Of a DNA stretch of 64,000 bases, positions 55,872 to 64,000 are shown piece after piece. Origin of the DNA: Alicyclobacillus shizuokensis NBRC 103103 (GTDB taxonomy: Bacteria > Bacillota > Bacilli > Alicyclobacillales > Alicyclobacillaceae); NCBI RefSeq assembly GCF_001552255.1, contig NZ_BCQV01000009.1, positions 16,139 to 80,138 of the forward strand, read 5' to 3'. The notes under the pieces are model-generated. The model was given only the letters and a program-made list of their open reading frames with translations. It had not been told where the DNA came from and did not search any database. Every line of letters starts with the position of its first letter. The stretch's first letter is position 1. Position numbers and translations under genes: made by a program.

Positions 55872-56891
55872 TTATGCTAATTCTGAGACCGAGTCTCCGG
55901 TTTGCAGGGATTGCTGCGACGAGGTTTGTTCGGTCCGGGCCATCGCGCTCTCCCGCAGTCGCTGCCACTTCATGACCAGGAGCGGCGATAGTTGAGTGGT
56001 AGCCACGGCCAAAGCCGCTCCGGCGATCACATCAATCCCGTAATGAATACGAAGGTAAAGTGTAGAAAAAATGATTAGACTGACCAAAGGAATATACAGC
56101 CAAGCCCAATTCCGCCGGTAACGCCAGATATGGACGCACATGACGATGGACAGACCTGTGTGCAGACTGGGGAAGCAGTCTCTGGCAAGGACGACCTGTC
56201 CCAGTGTCAAAAGATGGATGATGCCGCCAACTGGTTGTGGGTAGTGGGTGGTAAACGCAGGCCCAATGGCCGGGACAAACATGTAGGTCAGGTAGCCGAT
56301 GTAGAAGGTGAAAACCGCTGTGAACACGTATTCGCGCAACGCCTGTGCGTTCTTTGACAACATAAGAAAAATCGTCAGGTAGAGCAGCCCAAACCACGAC
56401 ATGTAGCAACAGCTCAACAGCCAGGTCAACGGTTTCCAGATGATGGGTTGCAGCCATTGGGACGGCTGTCGACCGAGGAATAGGACTGTGTCTATGTGCT
56501 TGAGTACGAGGTCATGATCTATTGGGTTCACAATAGAGATATAGAAGATGACACTTTTATACACAGCCATCACGACGAAAAAGGCGATGGTCGCGCGCAC
56601 GCCGACGGCAAATTGGCGCGCCTTGTGGTGCTCGGAGCGCTGCAAGCGGCTGTACAGGGCGGTCAAAAGCAGAAACGCAGCCGTGAGCAGCCACGTGGTG
56701 AGGTTGTGGGCGATGCCGACCATATTGTTCAAGATCCGCCAATGATAGCCTGTCACTCCGAAGATCAAGTCAATCCGGCGCGAGAAACCCAGGAACAACA
56801 GGGCCACCGCGGATATAGCGAGAATGCCGAACACCTCGTACAATTCCAGTGTCAACACACCCCGCTTGACACGGAGCCATAAGCACGACAT
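55872..56891 (-). CDS. PAP2-superfamily membrane protein (inositolphosphotransferase/AUR1-like)
   Basis: The 339-residue protein has about eight membrane helices. The PAP2 motifs are RDCFPSLHTGLS (Ser-Leu-His in place of Ser-Gly-His) and STLYLRIHYGIDVIAG with the catalytic His and Asp. This variant is typical of the PAP2_3 group, which includes fungal inositol phosphorylceramide synthase and bacterial lipid phosphotransferases. ATG at 56891 has GGGAGGG 5 bases upstream. The exact lipid substrate is unknown. The 298 bases upstream to the next gene hold no other recognisable feature. Confidence 0.85.
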   Translation of the reverse strand: MSCLWLRVKRGVLTLELYEVFGILAISAVALLFLGFSRRIDLIFGVTGYHWRILNNMVGIAHNLTTWLLTAAFLLLTALYSRLQRSEHHKARQFAVGVRATIAFFVVMAVYKSVIFYISIVNPIDHDLVLKHIDTVLFLGRQPSQWLQPIIWKPLTWLLSCCYMSWFGLLYLTIFLMLSKNAQALREYVFTAVFTFYIGYLTYMFVPAIGPAFTTHYPQPVGGIIHLLTLGQVVLARDCFPSLHTGLSIVMCVHIWRYRRNWAWLYIPLVSLIIFSTLYLRIHYGIDVIAGAALAVATTQLSPLLVMKWQRLRESAMARTEQTSSQQSLQTGDSVSELA

Positions 56892-57189
56892 AGACACCCT
56901 CCCAGTTCCTGTGAAGCACCTTGTTTCTCGTTCCATGGGACCTACTGGATACTATATCACAGTTATAGACGAGCCTTCATTCCCGTATCCTTCTTCTATG
57001 ACGTCCCGTACTACCTTCTCGTTCCTGGGGCCAACGGTCCATAAGGCGGGGAGAGGCCGCTCTGGGGGAGGCAGGAATCTGTGGACTTTTGGAGAAAGAT
57101 TAAGGCAGAAAGAAGGTGCGGAATCTTCGGTGGTATACCTCGGTTGTCCTTCCCATATGCATTGAAATATAGCGAAAGGAAGGGATCCC

Positions 57190-57426
57190 ATGTACCAGTG
57201 TCCGGTGTGTGGAGAACTTTTGGAAGCTCTCACCAACGTCCATTGCCTGTCAAAGCACCAGTGCACGCGCGACGATTTCATCGCCCGCCACGGGGCGCCG
57301 AAATTTGTCGCGCCCAAGCTCAGCCGAGAGATTCAACGCTGGATACGAGAATCTCAGGTCATCACACGGCTTGACTATGAAATTGCGCAGGCGTCGGCTC
57401 GCAATCAACTGGGCCGGCGCTATTAG
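57190..57426 (+). CDS. Small zinc-finger-like protein
   Basis: The 78-residue protein starts MYQCPVCGELLEALTNVHCL. A CxxC pair (Cys4, Cys7) and His18 with His23 give a C2H2-type zinc site, followed by TRDDFIARHG. This C..C...H....HxxxxxxDFxxxxG layout is like the MucR/Ros and related phage-type zinc fingers that bind DNA. The C-terminal half is helical and basic. GGAAGGG precedes the ATG, with a TTGTCC/TATAGC pair (18 bases apart) about 30 bases before. The DNA-binding role is inference. Confidence 0.72.
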   Translation: MYQCPVCGELLEALTNVHCLSKHQCTRDDFIARHGAPKFVAPKLSREIQRWIRESQVITRLDYEIAQASARNQLGRRY

Positions 57427-57481
57427 CTTTTTCGCGGGCTCGTTTGATAACCGTCCGCGTTTTCGTTCATACTGGAATCGT

Positions 57482-57514
57482 GCAAGAGGCGGTGTTTACC
57501 TCACCGCCTCTTGC
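57482..57514 (+). terminator. Terminator after the zinc-finger gene
   Basis: GCAAGAGGCGGTG and CACCGCCTCTTGC pair perfectly over 13 bases around a 7-base loop. Only a weak T-rich tail follows, but the stem is very stable. Confidence 0.75.
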
Positions 57515-57543
57515 TACACGTTCTTGAGACTGGAGTGTCGCCC

Positions 57544-58839
57544 ATGACTGGCTTTGCAAGCTTCGACGATGGACGCTGCAGCGTACATATCCTTCGCACC
57601 TCACAGTTTCATACCCGTCACATCCATGTGAAGATGACCAGGCCCATGCGGCGTGAGCAGGTGACAGCGACGGCGCTGCTTCCGTACCTGTGGATGGAAG
57701 GGACCGGAGAGCACCCTTCCGCATTGGATCTCACCCGCCGCAGCGAAGCCTTGTTCGGCACCGTTTTGCAGACGGCTATTGGCAAACGTGCGGATCGCCA
57801 TGTGGTCGAGGTATATGCCGGCATGCCGGAGTCAGGGGCTGGACCTGATACGCTGTACAAAGAAGTGCTGGAACTGGTATGGCAGGTGGCTCTCAATCCG
57901 GCCACGGAGGGCGGCGTTTTTCCGGCGGGGCACGTGGAGCGGCAGCGGTCTCTCCACCAGAAGCGCATTGCCAGCGTATTCGATGATAAGGTCCAGTATG
58001 CCTACGAGCGCTGCCTAGAAGAGGTTGCCGGGGATGGACCCGAGGCTTTGCCCCGTTTCGGCTTTGTGGACGCCCTGGAGACATGCACCCCGACGCGTCT
58101 GTGGCAGACGTACGAGGACTTCCTGCGGGAATCCCGGGTCCATGTGTATCTTGTGGGTCCGTTTGCCGATGCTAAGGCCGAGGCGGAGCGTATCTTGCGG
58201 CACCTGCATAAGGCGTTCCCCGGTGCAGCAGATAGTGCAGCGGGTACATTCTCCCATGTGCATCCACTGCCTCCGCGCGGCGCCGACGAGCGGTCGGTGG
58301 TAGAGGAGCAGGCGGTGATGCAGGGAAAGCTGAATCTGGGTCTGCGCACCGGTGTGGCATACGCAGACGCCAGTTACCCTGCCCTGCTTGTCGCCAATGG
58401 AATCCTGGGTGGGTTCCCACATTCCAAGTTGTTTCGCAACGTGCGGGAGAAGAACAGCTTGGCCTACTACGCGTCCAGCCGGTTGGATGCGCTCACTGGC
58501 GTGGTGTCCATCCAGACCGGCATTGAGGTGTCTCGTTACGAGCAGGCCCTCTCCATCATCCGGGAACAGATTGAGGACTTGCGAAACGGCCGCGTCGATG
58601 AAGAGGAATTGGAGTACACGAAGCGTGGTTTGCGAAACCAGTATCAGGTCATGCTGGACCAACCCATGACGATGGCAGACCTGCATTTTACCGGCGTGCT
58701 CGCTGGTCATTCACGACCCATTGGGCAGCTGCTGCACGAGATTGAACAGGTCTCACGGGAGCAAGTTGTCCAGGCGGCGGAAAGTTGGCAAGTGGACACG
58801 ATTTACTTCTTGAAAGGGCGGGTGCAGGCGAGTGCGTGA
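57544..58839 (+). CDS. ymfF: M16 peptidase homolog YmfF-type (zinc site missing)
   Basis: The 431-residue protein has the two-domain M16 fold but no HxxEH zinc motif in the N-terminal domain. Family features are ALLPYLWMEGTGEHPSALDLTRRSEALFGT and VANGILGGFPHSKLFRNVREKNSLAYYASSRLD. In Bacillus the YmfF/YmfH pair is linked to the 5-aminopentanol modification of elongation factor P. It overlaps ymfH by 8 bases, so the inactive and active subunits are probably made as a heterodimer. GGAG lies 8 bases before the ATG. Confidence 0.88.
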   Translation: MTGFASFDDGRCSVHILRTSQFHTRHIHVKMTRPMRREQVTATALLPYLWMEGTGEHPSALDLTRRSEALFGTVLQTAIGKRADRHVVEVYAGMPESGAGPDTLYKEVLELVWQVALNPATEGGVFPAGHVERQRSLHQKRIASVFDDKVQYAYERCLEEVAGDGPEALPRFGFVDALETCTPTRLWQTYEDFLRESRVHVYLVGPFADAKAEAERILRHLHKAFPGAADSAAGTFSHVHPLPPRGADERSVVEEQAVMQGKLNLGLRTGVAYADASYPALLVANGILGGFPHSKLFRNVREKNSLAYYASSRLDALTGVVSIQTGIEVSRYEQALSIIREQIEDLRNGRVDEEELEYTKRGLRNQYQVMLDQPMTMADLHFTGVLAGHSRPIGQLLHEIEQVSREQVVQAAESWQVDTIYFLKGRVQASA

Positions 58840-60133
58840 GACCTTCATCGAATCTCTGGGCATCACCGTTTACGAAGAAACCCTGGACAATGGACTCCAT
58901 GTGGCTCTCCTGCCGCAGCCAGGGTTCCAGCAGGTGTTCGTGACCTTGACCACCCGTTTTGGCTCCACCGACCAGGCTGTGGATGTCCCGGGCCGCGGCG
59001 AAGCATGGGTGCTGCCCGATGGCGTCGCTCACTTTCTCGAACACAAGATGTTTGACATGCCCACCGGGGATGTGTTTGCGGACTTCGCCAGGCACGGGGC
59101 TGCAGCCAACGCCTTTACCAGCTTTGAGCAAACTACGTATCTCTTTTCCTGCACCGAGGACCTCGCCGAGAACACCCGTATCCTACTCGACTATGTACAA
59201 ACTCCATACTTCACAGACTCGAGCGTGGAAAAGGAAAAAGGCATCATTGGCCAGGAGATCCGCATGTACGACGACAATCCAGATTGGCGCTGTTTTTTCG
59301 GCCTGCTCCAGTGCCTCTATCAGCGTCATCCGCTCCGAATTCCGATTGCTGGAACGATTGAAAGCATCGCTCAGATTGACGCCGATCTGCTGTACCGTTG
59401 TTACAAAACCTTCTATCACCCGGGAAACATGTTGTTCTTTGCCGTCGGTGGGTTTGATCCCGCCGCATTATTGGACGTTGTACGCGAAAACCAGGCTGCC
59501 AAGAAGTTTCCAACCTTTTCCGTGCTCGAGCGCAATCCGCCTGCGGAGCCGGCGGAAGTTCGGCAAGAGCGGGACGTGGCGCAACTGGGGGTGAGCCAAG
59601 CCCGGTGCCTGATGGGTTGGAAGGACGGGCAGACAGGCTTGGCAGGCACCCAGCTGCTGCGCCAGGAGCTGTTGACCGGTGTCATCTTGGACACCTTGTT
59701 CGGGCGGGGAAGTGACTTTTACCACCGCTTGCTCGACGAGGGGTTGATTGACCAACAGTTTTCTTGGGAGTACGAGGTATCCAACAGCTACGGATACACT
59801 TTGCTCGGGGGCAACACGACGGATGTCGACACGCTGATCCGGCGAGTCGATGAGGCCATTGAGGCCGTCATCCGCAACGGGATGTCCGCGGAGGCGTTTG
59901 AACGCAACGTGCGCAAAGCAAAGGGCCGGTTTGTGCTCGGATTTGACTCACCCAGCGGCATTGCCCGCAACTATACTGCCTATTGGGTGAAGGGAGTGGA
60001 CTGGCTCGACTCCTTGGCGGTGTTGGACAGCCTGACTCTTGAGGAGGCCCAGCGGCGGCTTGCCGAACACCTGGTTCCCGAGCGGCGCGCCGTGTCGGTG
60101 ATTGAGCCCGTCTCTATGGCCACAGGCGTCTAA
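58832..60133 (+). CDS. ymfH: M16 zinc peptidase YmfH-type
   Basis: The 433-residue partner of YmfF has the inverted zinc motif HFLEH in VAHFLEHKMFDMPTGDVFADF, with the downstream glutamate in the EKEKGIIGQEIRMYDDNP region. It is therefore the catalytic subunit. The RxxxxGYTLLGGNT-like C-terminal part is also conserved. In Bacillus it acts with YmfF and YmfI on elongation factor P. No ymfI or efp gene is in the window. Its stop overlaps the queE stop on the other strand. Confidence 0.9.
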   Translation: MRETFIESLGITVYEETLDNGLHVALLPQPGFQQVFVTLTTRFGSTDQAVDVPGRGEAWVLPDGVAHFLEHKMFDMPTGDVFADFARHGAAANAFTSFEQTTYLFSCTEDLAENTRILLDYVQTPYFTDSSVEKEKGIIGQEIRMYDDNPDWRCFFGLLQCLYQRHPLRIPIAGTIESIAQIDADLLYRCYKTFYHPGNMLFFAVGGFDPAALLDVVRENQAAKKFPTFSVLERNPPAEPAEVRQERDVAQLGVSQARCLMGWKDGQTGLAGTQLLRQELLTGVILDTLFGRGSDFYHRLLDEGLIDQQFSWEYEVSNSYGYTLLGGNTTDVDTLIRRVDEAIEAVIRNGMSAEAFERNVRKAKGRFVLGFDSPSGIARNYTAYWVKGVDWLDSLAVLDSLTLEEAQRRLAEHLVPERRAVSVIEPVSMATGV

Positions 60134-60867
60134 ACGCCCCGCTGATTCGGGTCCCAGATCAGTTTATGCAGCTGCATGCTCAGCTTCACGTCTCTGAGTT
60201 GGTGTGTCCGCATCAATTCTACCAGGCGGGAGGGCGGCATGGCGCCGAAGACGGGGCTGAACAGGACCTGGCCCAGCTCTACCCACTCGTTGAGCACGCG
60301 CAGTGCCGCCTGGAAATCCGCCTCGTCGGCGATGACAAACTTGATTTCATCCTGGGGCAGGAGCAGTTTATAGTTGCCGCGTATCATGCGGGATTCCTCA
60401 CCGCTGGACGGCAGCTTGTAATCGAGAATGAAGCGGATTTTGTCGGCGGCCTGCGTGTGTCGCTCGCGCAGTGCAGCAAACGGAGCCAGGTCTACGGCGC
60501 CGCCGGTCTCAATGTGGATGTCCAGCACTGTCGGGATTTCCGCCAACGCCTGCAGCAAGGTAAGCACTTTGTCGGTGTACAGCAGTGGTTCTCCGCCGGT
60601 GAGACAGACGTAGTGGTTCCCGAGTTCTTCCACTTTCGTTACAATCTCTGCCACGGAAGCGGTGAAGGCTGGCGCGTGTGGCGCATAGCTGTATGTGGTA
60701 TCGCACCAGCGGCAACGCAGGTTGCAGTTGTACAAACGTACGAAGGTGGTGAGGAATCCGGCCCTTGTGCCTTCGCCTTCAATGGTGGGAAAGATTTCGA
60801 CCAGGGGCAGCTTGACCGAGTGCCATGTTTTAGTCTCCTTATCGGTCGCTATCACCTTACTTCGCAT
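60130..60867 (-). CDS. queE: 7-carboxy-7-deazaguanine synthase QueE
   Basis: QueE is a radical SAM enzyme that turns 6-carboxytetrahydropterin into 7-carboxy-7-deazaguanine for queuosine. The 245-residue protein has the CxxxCxxC cluster motif in YNCNLRCRWCDTTY (Cys48, Cys52, Cys55), preceded by PLVEIFPTIEGEGTRAGF, and the GGEPLL SAM-binding motif. The start lies within queD by 11 bases, so translation is coupled. queC, queF and tgt are not seen here. Confidence 0.95.
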   Translation of the reverse strand: MRSKVIATDKETKTWHSVKLPLVEIFPTIEGEGTRAGFLTTFVRLYNCNLRCRWCDTTYSYAPHAPAFTASVAEIVTKVEELGNHYVCLTGGEPLLYTDKVLTLLQALAEIPTVLDIHIETGGAVDLAPFAALRERHTQAADKIRFILDYKLPSSGEESRMIRGNYKLLLPQDEIKFVIADEADFQAALRVLNEWVELGQVLFSPVFGAMPPSRLVELMRTHQLRDVKLSMQLHKLIWDPNQRGV

Positions 60868-61339
60868 GACTTTCCATCCACTCCCGTTTCAGGATGGCGC
60901 TGCTGGTCGGGGTTTCGTGCAGGCACAATTCTTCCAGGCGAATCCCACGTTCTTTCCATCCGCCCGCCTGCAATTGCGTCTCTAATTGCTCCCACATCCA
61001 TACAATCATGTTTTCTGCACTGGTGTTCATAGGCGGTAGGATCTCGTTCAAGTAGCGGTGGTCCAGTCGCCGGGCGATAGCGTTCTCGTAGATGGCCTTC
61101 AACTCTGAGAAGTCCATGCATAACCCTCGCTCATCCGGTACACCGCTGACAGTGATGGCCAGTCTGTAGGTGTGTCCATGCAGGCTCTGACACTTGCCCT
61201 CGTACAGATGCAGGTGGTGAGCCGCGTCGAAGGTGAACTCTTTACGCACGGCCACGCGTCTTTGGTGATATCGAAGCTGTTCGGGGCGAATATCTTCGTA
61301 TAGTCGCTGTATCTTGCTCGGGATTTGGTAGTCCCCCAT
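60857..61339 (-). CDS. queD: 6-carboxy-5,6,7,8-tetrahydropterin synthase QueD
   Basis: QueD uses dihydroneopterin triphosphate to make 6-carboxytetrahydropterin, the substrate of QueE. The 160-residue protein has the zinc ligands His41 or His42 (FDAAHHL) and His54 and His56 (LHGHTYRL), the catalytic cysteine Cys50 (GKCQSLHGH) and MDFSELKAI. The first 28 residues form an extra N-terminal segment. ATG at 61339 has GAGAGG upstream. It is the first gene of queDE, divergent from the NCS2 permease. Confidence 0.93.
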   Translation of the reverse strand: MGDYQIPSKIQRLYEDIRPEQLRYHQRRVAVRKEFTFDAAHHLHLYEGKCQSLHGHTYRLAITVSGVPDERGLCMDFSELKAIYENAIARRLDHRYLNEILPPMNTSAENMIVWMWEQLETQLQAGGWKERGIRLEELCLHETPTSSAILKREWMESHAK

Positions 61340-61541
61340 GGAAGTCACCTCTCTTGACAGCATCATGCCGCGAATTGGCACCGGAGTCAAACCTGCCGAG
61401 CCCCGGCCCTTGATTGCAGGTGCGAGACGAATTTTCTATCATAAGCTTGAGAAGCTCATCATCTGGTTCGTTGCCGCGGTTCCGTCGGGAGCGCTTGCCG
61501 TGGCTGGCCGAAACGATGGGTGAGCAAAATGGGAGGGGTTT

Positions 61542-62903
61542 GTGAACATTACATACGGTTTGGAGGAATCCCCGCGCGGGGCCGTTTTCATTTTGGCCAG
61601 CCTGCAGTGGTTGATGTTCATGGTGGCCAATGTCATCACGGTTCCCATCGTTCTGGGCCACGCGCTGGCTCTGAGCGAGGCGCAGATTGCCCTGTTCACT
61701 ACCCGCACCTTGTTCTTATGCGGACTTGTCAGTCTGGCGCAGGGATTGTGGGGGCATCGGTTCGCCATTGTCGAAGGGCCGGCTGGTATGTGGTGGGGTG
61801 TATTCTTGGTGTTGATTCAGATGACCCAGGAGATGCACGGGTCTATCAATGATCTGCAGGTGGACCTGGAGTTGGGCCTGATGGTCGCCGGCGTCCTGTA
61901 CGTCGTGTTGGCCGCCACCGGTTGGCTGCAGAGGATCCAGGGCTGGTTCACGCCGGCAGTGACCGGATGCTTCTTGGTTCTGCTGACGATGCAGGTGTCG
62001 CGCGATATCTTGGATGGTTTGCTCGGCATTGGGTTTCGCGGTAGCCCCGAGGTCCGGCCGCTCGTTGCCGGATTGTCTTTCCTGCTCATCGTCTTCACGC
62101 TTCTGCTGATGGTGAAAGGGAGAGGGCTGTGGAAAAACATGGCCGTCCTCGTCGCTCTGGTGTCGGGATGGCTGCTGTACGGGGTTATCGGCTGGTTGGA
62201 CATCCCTAGTCGCGCCGGCCAATCCGCAGTTGCCTTACCCCGTGTGTTTCCCTGGGGGCGACCGGTGTTTCACGCCAGCATTGTCATCACGTGCGGGCTG
62301 ACCGCCCTGATCTTGCTGTCCAATCTCATTGCCAGCATCCAGGCGTTTGCCGGGGCGGCCGGAGAGCAGCCAACGCCGGGACGGTATCGACGAGGGACAC
62401 TGGTCAGCGGACTGGGCACCGCGCTCGCCGGCGTGTTTGGCACTGTCGGCGCGGTGCCGTTGACAGCAGCGGCAGGGCTGGTTTCTCTGACCGGCATTGC
62501 CTCGCGACTCCCGTTTTTGGTGGCCGCTGGGGCCTTGACGTTGATGGGGCTGTTCCCGGTTCTGGGTGAATATGCCGCCACTTTGCCGCCACCGGTCGGG
62601 TACGCGGTCTTGTTCACGGTTTTCGTCCAGCTTTTGGGCTACGGGCTGCGCGACATCAAACGCTTGAGCTTGGATGGGCGTGATCTGTGGGTTGTTGGGC
62701 TGCCGTTGGTGACCGGCGTGGGATTACTGTTTGTGCCCGGCAGCGCGTGGGCGACGCTGCCGCCGGTCTGTGGCTACCTGTTGGGAAATGGGCTGATTGT
62801 CGGGGTTATCCTGGTTTTGCTGCTGGAGCATGGCGTGTTTCGACGCAGTGGGAAAACAACTCCCGCTTCCACGGCCGGCGGCCGGGATGCATCTGACGGG
62901 TAA
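61542..62903 (+). CDS. NCS2-family nucleobase permease
   Basis: The 453-residue protein has about 12-14 membrane helices and the NCS2 (uracil/xanthine permease) organisation: ILASLQWLMFMVANVITVPIV at the start, FAIVEGPAGMWWG in the substrate region (compare QxxxG/T motifs) and GLGTALAGVFGTVGAVPLTAAAG, the second conserved repeat. It should import a purine, pyrimidine or deazapurine with protons. GTG at 61542 has GGGAGGGG. It is divergent from queDE. No purine riboswitch is visible upstream. Confidence 0.88.
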   Translation: MNITYGLEESPRGAVFILASLQWLMFMVANVITVPIVLGHALALSEAQIALFTTRTLFLCGLVSLAQGLWGHRFAIVEGPAGMWWGVFLVLIQMTQEMHGSINDLQVDLELGLMVAGVLYVVLAATGWLQRIQGWFTPAVTGCFLVLLTMQVSRDILDGLLGIGFRGSPEVRPLVAGLSFLLIVFTLLLMVKGRGLWKNMAVLVALVSGWLLYGVIGWLDIPSRAGQSAVALPRVFPWGRPVFHASIVITCGLTALILLSNLIASIQAFAGAAGEQPTPGRYRRGTLVSGLGTALAGVFGTVGAVPLTAAAGLVSLTGIASRLPFLVAAGALTLMGLFPVLGEYAATLPPPVGYAVLFTVFVQLLGYGLRDIKRLSLDGRDLWVVGLPLVTGVGLLFVPGSAWATLPPVCGYLLGNGLIVGVILVLLLEHGVFRRSGKTTPASTAGGRDASDG

Positions 62904-62933
62904 TAGCCGACCGGCGGTGCGAAGGAGGAAACG

Positions 62934-63362
62934 GTGTTGCAACTGAAGGCTACGCACATGATGGAGACCCTGGGCATCGAGATTAAGGAAATGGACAAGG
63001 ACCGGGTGGTCATGACCATGCCGGTGGACGATCGGACACGTCAACCATACGGAATGCTGCACGGCGGGGCATCGGTGGTGCTGGCCGAATCGGCGGCCAG
63101 TTACGGCACCGCGTTGAATATCGACCTGGACCGGCAGATGGGGGTGGGCTTGGAGATCAACGCCAACCACCTCCGCCCCAAGCAGGATGGCGTGGTGACC
63201 GCAACGGCCGTGCCAGTTCATCGCGGCCGCACGACGATGATTTGGGACATTCGCATCACCGATGAGCAAGGGAAGCTGGTCTGCATCTCTCGCTGCACGG
63301 TTGCGATTGTTTCAGTGGATCGGTCGGTGAGCGGGGTGAGTGACGGGCCATCTCATGTGTGA
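62934..63362 (+). CDS. Hotdog-fold thioesterase (PaaI/MenI-like)
   Basis: The 142-residue protein has the hotdog motif YGMLHGGASVVLAESAASYG, as in 1,4-dihydroxy-2-naphthoyl-CoA hydrolase and PaaI thioesterases. GLEINANHLRPKQDGVVTATA and the strand around VHRGRTTMIWDIRI complete the fold. It hydrolyses acyl- or aryl-CoA; menaquinone synthesis is one plausible role. GAAGGAGG precedes GTG 62934 and TTG 62937; either could start. Confidence 0.9.
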   Translation: MLQLKATHMMETLGIEIKEMDKDRVVMTMPVDDRTRQPYGMLHGGASVVLAESAASYGTALNIDLDRQMGVGLEINANHLRPKQDGVVTATAVPVHRGRTTMIWDIRITDEQGKLVCISRCTVAIVSVDRSVSGVSDGPSHV

Positions 63363-63506
63363 GGGGTCACGGTCTGGGTCTGCCATGATTACGAACGCAT
63401 GCAGTCCGTCTCCGTCCCAAAGGAGGGGCGGGACAAACTGGCGGCCTTTCTGGAGCCGGTGGACACGCAAACAGCATAACAGATCCGGCAGAGGGAGGGG
63501 ATTGTC

Positions 63507-63932
63507 CTGTTTCAACAAACAATTGTCGTGCGCTTCGGCGAGTGCGACGGACTGGGACACGTGAACAACACGACCTATTTTACGTACATGGAGCATGCCC
63601 GGATGGACGTGTTCCGTCTGTTCAATCCGACCTTGTCCGTGGCGCAGTGGAACCTGATTGCCGCGTCGACTCGCTGTGATTTTCTCCAGCAGGCCACCTA
63701 TGCCCAACCGCTCACCGTATACACCTGGATTGGCCGGATTGGCAATCGGAGCTTCGACGTGGAACACGCCATTCAGGCCGAGGACGGGACCTGGGTGGCG
63801 CGTGGACAAGCCACCCTCGTCACGTTCGACTACCAGCGCAACCAGTCTCGGCCCTTGACTGACGCAGAGAAGCAGGCGCTGCAACAGCACCTTGGCGGGC
63901 CGCAGGAGGCGCCCGCACTCCACGCTCGCTGA
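63507..63932 (+). CDS. 4HBT-family acyl-CoA thioesterase, probable CTG start
   Basis: The hotdog thioesterase has the motif VRFGECDGLGHVNNTTYFTYMEHAR, with the catalytic Asp of the DxxGHVNN group. The first ordinary in-frame start (GTG at 63528) would cut the first beta strand (QQTIVVRFGECD). Upstream to the stop at 63477 there is no ATG, GTG or TTG. CTG at 63507 lies 6 bases after GAGGGAGGGG, so I place the start there, giving 141 residues. It likely hydrolyses short or branched acyl-CoA. Confidence 0.85.
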   Translation: MFQQTIVVRFGECDGLGHVNNTTYFTYMEHARMDVFRLFNPTLSVAQWNLIAASTRCDFLQQATYAQPLTVYTWIGRIGNRSFDVEHAIQAEDGTWVARGQATLVTFDYQRNQSRPLTDAEKQALQQHLGGPQEAPALHAR

Positions 63933-63986
63933 GGCATGCCCAACGGCGCTCCTCCCGGGGCGGAGGTTGTGAGCGCGCGTTCCGCC

Positions 63987-64000
63987 GGGGGGGGGGGGGG
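63987..64000 (+). repeat. Run of 14 G at the window edge
   Basis: The window ends in 14 consecutive G residues. No gene reads into it. It may be a contig end or sequencing artefact. Confidence 0.9.

Noticed and set aside
61340..61541. Purine or preQ1 riboswitch between queD and the permease
   Set aside because: Neither the purine aptamer core nor the preQ1-I motif could be found on either strand.

Overview
The window looks like chromosome from a moderately high-GC, endospore-forming Firmicute close to Alicyclobacillus and its relatives. The evidence is strong Gram-positive Shine-Dalgarno sequences (GGAGG type), frequent GTG and TTG starts, Bacillus-type sporulation genes (ytrH, ytrI), a Bacillus-type LexA box, a Bacillus-type FadR box and a fadNAE beta-oxidation operon. 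I see no prophage, insertion sequence, CRISPR array, rRNA or tRNA. Most genes read as core chromosome, broken into short operons by clear hairpin terminators.

Region by region. 1-3.3 kb: an ECF sigma factor with an overlapping membrane-anchored partner (probable anti-sigma), a small helix-turn-helix-like protein and alanine dehydrogenase. 3.4-10.4 kb: a CuA-type lipoprotein, an MIP18-family protein, then the complete iron-sulfur assembly operon sufCDSUB followed by a Rieske ferredoxin and an Rrf2 regulator. 10.5-14.2 kb: a peroxiredoxin and a fadR-etfB-etfA operon with its own FadR operator. 14.2-22.6 kb: small hypothetical genes, histidine and aspartate ammonia-lyase-type enzymes in convergent orientation, an inositol-phosphatase-family enzyme, nicotinate phosphoribosyltransferase and IspH. 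22.8-28.1 kb: prolyl-tRNA synthetase, proline dehydrogenase, a membrane-anchored FMN glutamate-synthase-like protein and an Xaa-Pro peptidase. 28.2-33.6 kb: YfhH, sporulation YtrI/YtrH, and a SNF2 helicase with a SWIM-finger partner. 33.8-36.3 kb: a thiolase and an MFS transporter. 36.5-41.3 kb: a DNA-damage mutagenesis cassette with two LexA boxes, an ImuB-like inactive Y-family protein, an 80-residue protein and a DnaE2/ImuC-like polymerase. 41.5-44.6 kb: envelope proteins (phospholipase D-like lipoprotein, PAP2 phosphatase, degenerate cupredoxin), OsmC and HIT. 44.7-51.4 kb: D-amino-acid aminotransferase and fadNAE under an ACCGAC/GTCGGT operator. 51.5-57.4 kb: a LysM-3D wall protein, MazG, endonuclease IV, an MFS transporter, a ferredoxin, a PAP2 membrane protein and a zinc-finger protein. 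57.5-64 kb: two M16 peptidase homologs (YmfF/YmfH), queE/queD, an NCS2 permease and two hotdog thioesterases.

How the genes work together. FadN, FadA and FadE degrade acyl-CoA, and electrons from FadE would pass through EtfBA. The two operons carry different operator types. SufCDSUB builds Fe-S clusters used by several proteins here (IspH, QueE, ferredoxin, Rieske protein, the GltS-like protein), with the Rrf2 protein as the likely cluster sensor. The SOS cassette should make a mutagenic translesion polymerase after DNA damage. The proline-linked genes could release proline from peptides and oxidise it.

The most interesting items are the small protein sandwiched inside the SOS mutasome cassette, two genes that appear to use non-canonical start codons (ATC for fadR, CTG for a thioesterase), a repeated extracytoplasmic domain on the sigma-factor partner, and the double dyad at the suf promoter. 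All family assignments come from motifs and remembered family features, not from searches.
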